A stretch of DNA of 6,412 nt from Candidatus Methanolliviera sp. GoM_asphalt. GTDB lineage: Archaea; Halobacteriota; Methanoliparia; Methanoliparales; Methanoliparaceae. The position numbers were made by a program, and so were the translations under genes. Location: assembly GCA_902158745.1 (NCBI GenBank), contig CABGHH010000096.1, forward strand, positions 1 to 6,412. Direction: 5' to 3'. How positions within the stretch are numbered: position 1 is the first letter of the stretch; every line of letters starts with the position of its first letter. Under the pieces are notes generated by a model. The model ran no database searches. It worked only from the letters and a program-made list of their open reading frames with translations, and was not told the DNA's origin. Positions 1 to 5,281 of this stretch are shown here, piece after piece.

Positions 1-2
1 TG

Positions 3-1019
3 ATAGAAAAAGCAATATATGCCTTTGAATTGCTTGGTAATTTGGTTGAAAAGGGCATCAATCTTATTTTTAAAGGTGGCACAGGTTTGATGCTGCTCAT
101 TCCTGAGTTGAAAAGACTCTCCATTGACCTCGACATAATAACAGAGGATGAAGATATAGCATTGTTCGATACATTCGACAAAATAATACAGGAAGGATTA
201 TTTAAAAAATGGGAAGAAGATAAAAGACCAACGGAGCATAAGATTCCAAAGAGTCATTTTAAATTCTACTACATTTCTTCAATGGAAAATAGGGAGGCTT
301 ATGTTTTGCTTGATATTGTAAAAATGCCTCCTCCCTTTTCTGAAACTATCGAAAAGCCAATTATTCTTCCATTGTTTGAAGTTGAAAAAGAAGTGAAAGT
401 GCCAATTCCCTCAGTAAATAGCTTTGTCGGGGACAAATTGAGCGCTTTTGCTCCTACAACCATAGGAATTCCCTATGGTAAAGGAAAATCAATGGAAATA
501 CTAAAACAATTATTTGACCTTGGAATTCTATTTGAATACATAACCGACCTGAAGGAAATCAGTCAGTCGTATAAAAAAATTGCTGAAATTGAAGCCACTT
601 ATCGTAACATGAATTTGCCTGCCTATGAATTTTTGCGTGATTCAATACAAGCCTCTTTTCTCATCTCTCAGTTAGATTTTCGTGGAAGTATTGAGAATGA
701 TTATACAAGAGAACTAAGAGATGGGATAAGAAGAATTAGAAGTCACATAATAGGTGGTAGCTACTCTTTTTCCCGTGCTAAAGAGGATGCTTCAAAAGTT
801 GCCTGTCTTGCTTTTTTAATTAAGGATGGTCGTTTGGATATGGATATAGGAGGGCTAAAGCAAAATAGAGGAGATGTGGAGAGAATAAAGGATGTTCTTC
901 TTCCAGGGGAATTCGATATTCTTAATAAACTAAAGGCGATTTCTCCGGGAAGTTTTTATTTGTGGGCGGTAGCTACCGGAGTAATACAGGATGGAGAAAA
1001 TGAGCAAAGTCGAATTTAA
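3..1019 (+). CDS. AbiEii/AbiGii-type nucleotidyltransferase toxin, 5'-partial
   Basis: Probable toxin of an AbiE-like (type IV) toxin-antitoxin or abortive-infection system; family members are nucleotidyltransferases that block growth by modifying nucleic acid. The reading frame is open to the left edge (IEKAIYAFELLGN precedes the first listed TTG at 30), and those residues fit the usual family N-terminus, so the true start lies outside the window. The visible protein has about 338 residues. Near residues 24-45 it shows GGTGLMLL followed by SIDLDII, the GG...DxD nucleotidyltransferase signature. Mid-protein it shows GDKLSAFAPTTIGIP and then KQLFDLGILFE, the conserved Lys/Asp region of AbiEii proteins. 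The C-terminal third is helical and less conserved. The antitoxin AbiEi would normally lie upstream and is not visible. The 3' end overlaps the start of a MntA-like remnant by about 20-29 bases, so the two were probably co-transcribed. Family assignment is fairly secure; the biological role is inferred. Confidence 0.85.
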   Translation: MEKAIYAFELLGNLVEKGINLIFKGGTGLMLLIPELKRLSIDLDIITEDEDIALFDTFDKIIQEGLFKKWEEDKRPTEHKIPKSHFKFYYISSMENREAYVLLDIVKMPPPFSETIEKPIILPLFEVEKEVKVPIPSVNSFVGDKLSAFAPTTIGIPYGKGKSMEILKQLFDLGILFEYITDLKEISQSYKKIAEIEATYRNMNLPAYEFLRDSIQASFLISQLDFRGSIENDYTRELRDGIRRIRSHIIGGSYSFSRAKEDASKVACLAFLIKDGRLDMDIGGLKQNRGDVERIKDVLLPGEFDILNKLKAISPGSFYLWAVATGVIQDGENEQSRI

Positions 1020-1116
1020 TGAAATTAAGGAGAAAATACGCCCGATAACGAAGGAATACGACATTAAAAAAGGGGCTTTATTTGGCTCGTTGGTAAGAGG
1101 AGAATTGCAGGTCTGA
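1000..1116 (+). pseudogene. MntA-like minimal nucleotidyltransferase, N-terminal remnant
   Basis: A short frame starting at ATG 1000 (in-frame alternative ATG 991) encodes about 38 residues: a helical, charged N-terminus and then GALFGSLVRGE. This matches the LFGSxARGE strand-loop of MNT-domain proteins (MntA, the antitoxin that AMPylates HepT). In the family, an acidic SDIDL metal-binding segment follows directly. Here it is absent: the frame runs into LQV and stops at TGA 1114. The sequence immediately afterwards belongs to a HEPN/DUF86 protein in another frame, so the catalytic half is deleted. The start lies inside the 3' end of the AbiEii gene. Non-functional as an enzyme unless the junction is an assembly error. 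The assignment rests on one short motif plus the HEPN neighbour. Confidence 0.65.
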
Positions 1117-1247
1117 GAGATGTGCTAATAAATATACACGGATACTTTGGTGTAAATCTCCCAAGGGTCTGGAAACTTATTCTGGAGGATTTACCAAACT
1201 TCAAACAAAAAATTCAAGAAATGAAAGAACACGAGGGGTGGAAATAA
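1101..1247 (+). pseudogene. HepT-like HEPN (DUF86) ribonuclease, C-terminal remnant
   Basis: From about 1104 a second frame reads IAGLRDVLINIHGYFGVNLPRVW and continues through EDLPNFKQKI to a TAA at 1245. This is the C-terminal part of HepT/DUF86 proteins, where an Arg, a His and a Tyr form the RNase site, followed by the FGVDxxxVW segment and a final helix. Here Arg is encoded at 1116, His at 1137 and Tyr at 1143, giving R-x6-H-x-Y. Typical HepT proteins have R-x4-H-x-Y, so two residues (NI) seem inserted. The N-terminal helices, roughly two thirds of the protein, are missing and no start codon precedes the remnant. HepT is the toxin partner of MntA, whose N-terminal fragment lies directly upstream; one deletion explains both halves. 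Confidence 0.7.
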
Positions 1248-1275
1248 AATGTTTGATATTTGCATATGAGAGCAC

Positions 1276-1974
1276 TCATCTGCCCACGCTCACCTTTACC
1301 TTTGCACGCATCTTCGAATTGTTATCCGCATGAATAGAAACGCCGATTCCACGTAGATATTCCGCTGAGAAACTCCTGCTCCTGCTCCCACCGTGAATCA
1401 ATAATTCGATTAAATCATCTACCTCGTCTATATCCGTACTGATAAAAAAAGAATCGTGAATGGCATAGCTCAAATCCTGGCGTCTCGCCGTTTCTATATG
1501 CTTCAAACAGCTAATCCCATAATAAGAAACCGCGAATTTGTACGGTTTACGGAGGAACAAAGCGTTTGTGCCTCCCTCTCTCCCCGGTGTTATCACTACG
1601 TCCTCCTCGCGGCTGACAATTTCATTTATACTTTCTGGCGTTGCCAGAGGAACATCAGCCATTATTATCAGTACCGGCTCCTTTTCATCCTTTATCTCTT
1701 CATTTAGCACTTCGTTCAGCCCTCGCCCGTCCTCCCTGACCGTCAGCTTTGAGTTCAACTCTAAGTTCAACCCCAACTTCAAATCTTCCTTTATTTGTTC
1801 CTCTGAACACGTTGAGATTATCTTGACTTCTTCTATCTCGGATTCTGATAGTGCAACTAAAACATCCCCTAACATTCTTACAGCGAACTCTTCTCGTTCC
1901 TTTTCGCTTAAAACGCCACCTAATCTCGATTTTGCTCTTTCCTTCTTAAACGGTATAATCGCTTTTGGTTTCAC
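1276..1974 (-). CDS. cofC: 2-phospho-L-lactate guanylyltransferase (F420 biosynthesis)
   Basis: Cytosolic nucleotidyltransferase that activates 2-phospho-L-lactate (or phosphoenolpyruvate in some lineages) with GTP. The product is passed to CofD to build coenzyme F420, the deazaflavin hydride carrier of methanogens and relatives. Of 232 residues, 6-20 (IPFKKERAKSRLGG) form the nucleotide-binding N-terminal signature. Residues 102-110 (LIIMADVPL) carry the acidic metal-binding strand. GREGGTNAL at 131-139, YYGISCLKHI at 151-160 and DIDEVDDL at 181-188 match the CofC family. The start is GTG at 1974: a TAG lies three codons upstream and no other start fits. About 20 C-terminal residues rich in Lys, Arg and Ser look like a tail on the usual core. 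It stands alone, convergent with the HepT remnant and divergent from the insertion sequence. F420 production suggests a methanogen-type or related archaeon. Confidence 0.9.
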   Translation of the reverse strand: MKPKAIIPFKKERAKSRLGGVLSEKEREEFAVRMLGDVLVALSESEIEEVKIISTCSEEQIKEDLKLGLNLELNSKLTVREDGRGLNEVLNEEIKDEKEPVLIIMADVPLATPESINEIVSREEDVVITPGREGGTNALFLRKPYKFAVSYYGISCLKHIETARRQDLSYAIHDSFFISTDIDEVDDLIELLIHGGSRSRSFSAEYLRGIGVSIHADNNSKMRAKVKVSVGR

Positions 1975-2000
1975 TTTCTTCTAAAGCAAAAAATCAGATG

Positions 2001-2011
2001 ATAAATATAAA
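2001..2011 (-). promoter_or_regulatory. TATA-like box of cofC
   Basis: On the minus strand the sequence reads TTTATATTTAT, an archaeal box A. Its centre is about 32 bases upstream of the GTG start of cofC. Initiation about 26 bases downstream would fall near 1980, giving a leader of only a few bases. No Shine-Dalgarno sequence is visible before the GTG, which fits near-leaderless translation. The box is intact and lies outside the insertion sequence, whose left end is at about 2040. Confidence 0.5.
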
Positions 2012-2039
2012 TAATTCGTGTCTATTCCATTAAACTATT

Positions 2040-2052
2040 GTATGTGTTTAGC
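2040..2052 (+). repeat. Left terminal inverted repeat of the IS66-like element
   Basis: GTATGTGTTTAGC. It pairs perfectly with the right repeat at 3424-3436 and marks the outer boundary of the element on the cofC side. Matching weakens immediately on both sides of the 13 bases. Confidence 0.7.
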
Positions 2053-2156
2053 TCCATCTACAACCATTTCATCCTTCTCACCTCAACAGCCATCTAAAAT
2101 CCGGTTAAAACCGAAAAACTACTATATTATGAGAGCAATACCCTATCTAGAGGGGG

Positions 2157-3428
2157 ATGGACAAAGACGAGATTATCGGACAACTCAAACGTGAGAATGA
2201 GCTGCTTAAGGCACGCATAGAGGAACTCGAGGCCCAACTGGCTAGATATGAGAACCAGCATACCCCTCCAAGCATGAGACGCGGTGGCAATAGCAGAAGG
2301 AATCAGAAGAAAGGGCACAAAGGGGTGACGAGACAACGGGCAGAACCAGATAGGCCGGTAGAGGTCCGGATGGGTCGATGCCCGTACTGCGATGTCTAGC
2401 TTGGTAATCCGGTCAGCGTGGGATCGAAGATTATCGAGGAGATCCCAGAACCACAACCAGTTATCGTCACCGAATACAAAATTGCACATTATACATGTCC
2501 CCGGTGTCATAGAGAAGTCGTTGCAAGCGATCCCGACTGCCCAAAAGAAGGCATATTCGGTAATAACACGATAGCACAAGCGACAGTGCTGAAATACGAG
2601 GAGCGGTTGCCACACCGTAAGATCCAGAATGTTTTGAAGCGGCAATACGGATTGGATATAAGTCCTGCTACGATACTTGATCTCACACGTCGTGCCTCCG
2701 ATGCGGTTCGATCGGAATATGAAGAAATTTTGGGCAGAATCCGCGGTGCTGAGGTACTGTATGTGGATGAAACCTCAATCAGGGTTCAGGGAAAGAAGTA
2801 CTGGATCTGGGCATTCACCACGCCAGCAGAGACCTTTGTCGTAATACGGAAGAGTCGAGGTATGAAAGTGCTTATGGAAATTCTGACAAGACGGTTCACT
2901 GGAAAAATCGTATGCGATGGCTGGAAACCGTATGCCAAGTTCACAAACCGTATACAGCGATGTTGGGCGCATCTTCTTCGAGAATCCGAGTATCTTGCCG
3001 AGAAGATTGCGGAGGCTACTCCGTTGGATAAAGCACTTAGAAGGCTCTATCGGAAACTGAATGACGCACTGGAAGCGAATCCTCCGCCCGAAACGCGGCG
3101 GCAGTTGTGGCATATAGCGCGAGCAGCGCTCAGACGATGGATCAGAAGAGAATACGCCAGCGAGAAGGTGGAAAAGTTCATTGGCAAGGTAGAGAATGGC
3201 TTTGAGTATTGGTTCACGTTCGTCCTTCGTTCAGATGTGGAACCGACCAACAACAGAGCAGAGAGGGCGCTTCGTGAGCACGTTGTCCAGCGGAAGATTA
3301 TCGGAACACTGCGTAATGAGAAGGGAACATCTATTCATGAAAGAATCATGACAGTATTGACAACGTGGGCGCAGCAAGGGCTCAACACCTTTCAGATGTT
3401 GAGGTTGAAGTTGATGCTGAGTGGCTAA
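2157..3428 (+). CDS. IS66-like transposase interrupted by one in-frame TAG
   Basis: DDE transposase of the IS66/TnpC type, about 423 codons if the amber codon at 2397-2399 (codon 81) is read through. Residues 1-35 form a leucine-zipper-like coiled coil (LKRENELLKARIEELEAQL). Residues 38-70 are basic. A zinc ribbon follows with CPYC at 75-78 and CPRC at 114-117. The catalytic triad appears as VDET (Asp about 204), CDGW (Asp about 254) and TNNRAERALR (Glu about 369), with the usual IS66 context. The TAG lies between the two CxxC halves and reading continues in the same frame without a shift. The ATG at 2157 is forced because an in-frame TAG sits three codons upstream. Either TAG is a nonsense mutation (for example from CAG) or it encodes pyrrolysine, as in transposases of some methanogens. 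Reinitiation at GTG 2418 would lose the coiled coil and half the zinc site. Confidence 0.85.
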
Positions 3429-3436
3429 ACACATAC
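3424..3436 (-). repeat. Right terminal inverted repeat of the IS66-like element
   Basis: GCTAAACACATAC on the plus strand, the exact reverse complement of 2040-2052. It includes the transposase stop codon, so the coding region and the transposase-binding end share bases. Confidence 0.7.
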
Positions 3437-3596
3437 GCTACTTATAATGATAATTTACCTTGCATCTAACTACAAGAAAGCCTTTTTCGGCTTGAAATCT
3501 TTAAAGGACAATCCTGTTATTATCTATATTGCCAACTACTGTTAAGTACGGGGTCTGTGACTTTTTAACAGAAGTGTATGGCACATTCAAACCACA
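3437..3596. other. Intergenic stretch between the insertion sequence and dph6
   Basis: No gene, tRNA or convincing repeat is visible. A weak hairpin (AAGCC, loop of six, GGCTT) lies at 3478-3493 and an AT-rich tract follows. No copy of the sequence left of the element is recognisable here, so it does not help define the insertion target. Confidence 0.4.
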
Positions 3597-3604
3597 TTTA
3601 TATA
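3597..3604 (+). promoter_or_regulatory. TATA-like box of the dph6-like gene
   Basis: TTTATATA, a consensus archaeal box A, centred about 36 bases before the ATG at 3636. Expected initiation near 3626 gives a leader of about 10 bases. No Shine-Dalgarno sequence is visible in that leader, so short-leader translation is likely and the gene is probably transcribed on its own. Confidence 0.6.
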
Positions 3605-3635
3605 TTCCTATTCATAGTGAAAATAGGCACAGAAA

Positions 3636-4331
3636 ATGAAAACTGAGACCACTTTAACTTTAAATAAGACGAAGAAGGGCAAGGTTGTTGTTTCGTGGAC
3701 GGGTGGAAAAGACGGTTGTTTTGCATGTTACAAAGCAATTTCAGAAGGTAATTTTGATGTCGCATATCTCTTGAATTTTAGAGATATGAAGAGAAGGGGG
3801 TCGCATGAAATAAATCCTGAATTGCTGTCTGCGCAATCACAAGCGATTGGAATTCCAATTCTTCACATAGATTTTATGTCATACGAGAAAGAATTTAAAA
3901 GAGTGGTACGCGAGCTAAATGAAGGGGGTGCAGGGATAGAAGGTGCGGTATTTGGGCATATTGAAACGCATAGGAACTTAGTGGATAGAATTTGCAGTGA
4001 TTTAGACATCAAGTTAATATTACCCCTTTGGAAGCGTGGTTCAGAGCAAATCATAACGGATTTTATAGATGCGGGATTTGAGGCGATTGTAGTGAGTGTT
4101 AAAGCCGATTTATTGGGTAAAGAGTGGCTTGGACGGAAGATAGATAAAGAATTTGTAAGCGATTTACGTAGTTTTCATAAAAGAATTGATCCCTGTGGCG
4201 AATTTGGTGAATATCACACATTCGTTATTGATGGACCTATGTTCAAAAACCGGATAAGAATAGTCGAGAGCGAAAAGATATTGAAAGATGGATATTGGTT
4301 CTTGGACATTCCAAAATATGAGCGTATTTAA
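3636..4331 (+). CDS. dph6: Diphthine--ammonia ligase family protein (Dph6-like)
   Basis: ATP-dependent amidase that performs the last step of diphthamide synthesis, converting diphthine on elongation factor aEF2 to diphthamide with ammonia. The 231 residues match the usual archaeal length of about 220-230. A PP-loop (adenine nucleotide alpha-hydrolase) signature appears at residues 20-28 as SWTGGKDGC. A helix and LLNFRDMKRRGSHE follow, where the family has its substrate-binding region. GAVFGHIETHRNLVDRICSDLDIKLILPLW sits mid-protein. Residues 188-203 (GEFGEYHTFVIDGPMF) are the hallmark C-terminal Dph6 motif. The first 14 residues are a poorly conserved leader. No ligand-specific domain fusion is present. 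Archaea often carry several paralogues of this family, so a related ATP-pyrophosphatase role cannot be excluded. It follows the insertion sequence with its own promoter and ends before the first palindromic element. Confidence 0.85.
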   Translation: MKTETTLTLNKTKKGKVVVSWTGGKDGCFACYKAISEGNFDVAYLLNFRDMKRRGSHEINPELLSAQSQAIGIPILHIDFMSYEKEFKRVVRELNEGGAGIEGAVFGHIETHRNLVDRICSDLDIKLILPLWKRGSEQIITDFIDAGFEAIVVSVKADLLGKEWLGRKIDKEFVSDLRSFHKRIDPCGEFGEYHTFVIDGPMFKNRIRIVESEKILKDGYWFLDIPKYERI

Positions 4332-4336
4332 ATTTA

Positions 4337-4356
4337 ATTTTTAGTCTTTCTTCTCA
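4337..4356 (+). terminator. Possible T-rich terminator after dph6
   Basis: A pyrimidine-rich run (ATTTTTAG then TCTTTCTTCTC) begins six bases after the TAA. Archaeal termination depends mainly on T tracts without a required hairpin. The tract is modest, so this is tentative. Confidence 0.35.
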
Positions 4357-4425
4357 ACCTCTTTATTGACGTAGTATCGACACTGTCGAACTTTTTAGTG
4401 AAAATGCCATGTACATCCTTAAATT

Positions 4426-4523
4426 TCACCGCAGAGCACACGGAGAACGCAAAGGCACCAGAAAGCATAAACAATGATTGGAACAGTCTTAAAACTCTGC
4501 GTACTCTGCGCTCTCCGCGGTGA
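4426..4523. repeat. Palindromic MITE-like element A (arms about 29 bp, spacer 40)
   Basis: The arm at 4426-4454 (beginning TCACCGCAGAGC) pairs with the arm at 4495-4523. The reverse complement of the right arm begins TCACCGCGGAGAGCGCAGAG. By eye 22 of 29 positions agree and several differences are purine transitions. Within the arms a roughly 9-base unit (CGCAGAG-like) recurs two to three times, so the structure is both palindromic and internally repetitive. It encodes no convincing protein; the minus-strand open frame across it is a by-product of the repeat. It lies between dph6 and the rpl12 promoter. Sequence of this kind is often dispersed in prokaryotic genomes, which I recall but could not check here. 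Confidence 0.65.
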
Positions 4524-4582
4524 TAAATCACTATATTTTTAGATAGTGCCTGCAGTATCAATGAAATATACTTATACCCGTA

Positions 4583-4592
4583 TTTTTATATA
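4583..4592 (+). promoter_or_regulatory. TATA-like box of rpl12
   Basis: TTTTTATATA in a very AT-rich stretch. The expected start of transcription about 26 bases downstream, near 4614, leaves a leader of about 38 bases that contains a Shine-Dalgarno sequence. This supports independent transcription of rpl12. Confidence 0.6.
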
Positions 4593-4634
4593 TGTATAAT
4601 TTAATTTAAAGAATAAAGGAATAATAGAAGAGAA

Positions 4635-4640
4635 GGAGGT
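4635..4640 (+). promoter_or_regulatory. Strong Shine-Dalgarno sequence of rpl12
   Basis: GGAGGT, 11 bases before the ATG at 4652 and within a purine-rich leader. It is the only strong ribosome binding site seen before a gene in this window, consistent with the high expression expected of L12, and it fixes the start codon. Confidence 0.8.
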
Positions 4641-4651
4641 AGAACGAACAA

Positions 4652-4990
4652 ATGGAATATATATATGCTGCGTTGCTCCTGCACGACTCCGGTAAGGAGA
4701 TCACAGAGGGAGGAATAGCAGCGATAATGAAGGCAGCAGGGACAGAATCCGATAAGGGGCGAATAAAAGCGCTGATATCCGCTCTTAGCGATGTCAACAT
4801 AGACGAGGCGATGGCTCAAGCCCAGCCTGCTTATGCGCCAGCAGCAATGGCACCAGCGGCAATGCCCGCTCAAGCAGCAGAAGAAGCACCGAAAGCAGCG
4901 GAAACGAAAAAGGAAGAGAAAAAGAAAGAGGAAGAAGAGGAAAAAGCAGAAGAGACGGGAATGGAAGGGCTTGCTTCGCTGTTCGGCTAA
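4652..4990 (+). CDS. rpl12: Large-subunit ribosomal protein L12 (archaeal P1-like stalk protein)
   Basis: Acidic stalk protein; dimers bind the C-terminal helices of L10 (P0) and recruit elongation factors to the ribosome. The 112 residues have the full archaeal architecture. Residues 1-60 form the helical dimerisation domain (MEYIYAALLLHDSGKEITE...IKALISALSDVNIDEAM). Residues 61-83 are an Ala/Pro/Met hinge (PAAMAPAAMPAQAAEE). Residues 84-103 form a Lys/Glu-rich charged segment. The C-terminus GMEGLASLFG is the factor-binding tail that ends in a hydrophobic LxxLFG. The length is normal. A TATA box and a strong Shine-Dalgarno lie upstream and a T-rich terminator downstream, so it appears monocistronic. 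In most archaea rpl12 follows rpl10; here the upstream neighbour is dph6, so the stalk operon has been split. Confidence 0.97.
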   Translation: MEYIYAALLLHDSGKEITEGGIAAIMKAAGTESDKGRIKALISALSDVNIDEAMAQAQPAYAPAAMAPAAMPAQAAEEAPKAAETKKEEKKKEEEEEKAEETGMEGLASLFG

Positions 4991-5035
4991 ATCCAAACAC
5001 TTTTCTTACGTAAAAGAGAAGGTTTATCAAAGAAC

Positions 5036-5058
5036 TTTTTCCCTTTTTATTTTTCTTT
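5036..5058 (+). terminator. T-rich terminator after rpl12
   Basis: Successive T runs (five, five, then four T) interrupted by CCC, A and C lie about 45-70 bases after the rpl12 stop. Poly-T on the non-template strand is the usual archaeal termination signal. The AT-rich tract also falls where the box A of the following tRNA gene would be expected, so it may serve both purposes. Confidence 0.6.
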
Positions 5059-5080
5059 AGAAATGAAATTAATTAATTGT

Positions 5081-5155
5081 GCTCCGGTAGTGTAGCTCGG
5101 CCAATCATCTCGGCCTTTCGAGCCAAGGACTCGGGTTCGAATCCCGACCGGAGCA
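5081..5155 (+). tRNA. tRNA-Glu (anticodon TTC)
   Basis: A full cloverleaf can be drawn. Acceptor stem GCTCCGG (5081-5087) pairs with CCGGAGC (5148-5154), with discriminator A at 5155. A D-arm begins GTGTAGCTCGG. The anticodon loop CTTTCGA (5115-5121) presents TTC at 5117-5119. The T-arm TCGGG-TTCGAAT-CCCGA spans 5131-5147. Acceptor, D-arm and T-arm agree with archaeal tRNA-Glu as I recall it. CCA is not encoded. There is no intron. In the anticodon stem, C28 (5111) faces A42 (5125), a mismatch flanked by good pairs. The T-loop carries U54 (5136), which archaea convert to pseudouridine and then methylate through TrmY, encoded about 130 bases away on the other strand. Confidence 0.95.
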
Positions 5156-5181
5156 TCGCATATTTTTGTAACCACAAGATT

Positions 5182-5281
5182 ACACAGATTTACACTGATT
5201 TACACGGCACGGACTTATTTATTTAAGTTTGACATTGTTGATTGTTATCATCTATCTGTGTTAATCTGCGTTAATCTGTGT
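5182..5281. repeat. Palindromic MITE-like element B (arms 26 bp, spacer 48)
   Basis: The arm at 5182-5207 (ACACAGATTTACACTGATTT...) pairs with the arm at 5256-5281, whose reverse complement begins ACACAGATTAACGCAGATTA. By eye 21 of 26 positions agree. Each arm is built from a roughly 10-base repeat (CAGATTAACA-like). The right arm ends exactly one base before the trmY stop codon on the minus strand, so any trmY transcript would carry the hairpin at once after its stop. Arm length, spacer and internal periodicity resemble element A at 4426-4523, but the sequence is unrelated. It fills the space between tRNA-Glu and trmY. Confidence 0.7.

Larger units (their letters stand above)
2040..3436 (+). 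mobile_element. IS66-like insertion sequence, about 1.4 kb
   Basis: A single-transposase element bounded by a perfect 13-bp inverted repeat: GTATGTGTTTAGC at 2040-2052 and its reverse complement GCTAAACACATAC at 3424-3436. Beyond these 13 bp the ends match only weakly both outward and inward. The right repeat overlaps the transposase stop codon (TAA 3426-3428), so the gene runs to the very end of the element. The left end carries about 100 non-coding bases, including a small palindrome (CGGTT-AA-AACCG near 2102). IS66 elements usually make an 8-bp target duplication; comparing 2032-2039 with 3437-3444 I see none. The element may therefore be old, have ends slightly different from those called, or have recombined. 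Confidence 0.75.
4332..4582. other. Gene-free region between dph6 and the rpl12 promoter
   Basis: About 320 bases separate the dph6 stop from the rpl12 start. They hold a weak T-rich tract, palindromic element A and AT-rich DNA leading into the rpl12 promoter. The genes that commonly precede rpl12 in archaea (rpl11, rpl1, rpl10) are absent, and no tRNA or small open frame is convincing. Confidence 0.6.

Noticed and set aside
1249..1269. Six-codon frame ATG...TGA after the HepT remnant
   Set aside because: Too short and without a ribosome binding site to support a gene.
1538..1984. 148-residue plus-strand open frame rich in Ser, Phe and Thr
   Set aside because: It lies antisense over cofC and its composition is what reverse translation of that gene's Glu/Lys-rich codons would give; cofC has clear family motifs.
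2127..2645. 172-residue minus-strand open frame in the insertion sequence
   Set aside because: Antisense to the transposase, whose coiled coil, zinc ribbon and DDE motifs are convincing; no recognisable domain in the antisense frame.
3478..3493. Small hairpin AAGCC/GGCTT with a T-rich loop
   Set aside because: A five-pair stem of this kind is expected by chance in AT-rich DNA, and it is about 40 bases past the end of the insertion sequence.
4334..4561. 75-residue minus-strand open frame between dph6 and rpl12
   Set aside because: It runs through both arms of palindromic element A and its Arg/Val-rich sequence reflects the repeat; no ribosome binding site or domain.
4601..5030. Minus-strand and alternate-frame open frames full of Phe/Leu or Arg/Lys over rpl12
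   Set aside because: They result from the repetitive GAA/AAG codons of the L12 charged tail read in other frames.
4426..5281. Repeated units considered as a CRISPR array
   Set aside because: The repeats are two inverted pairs of different sequence with short internal units; there are no regularly spaced direct repeats with unique spacers.
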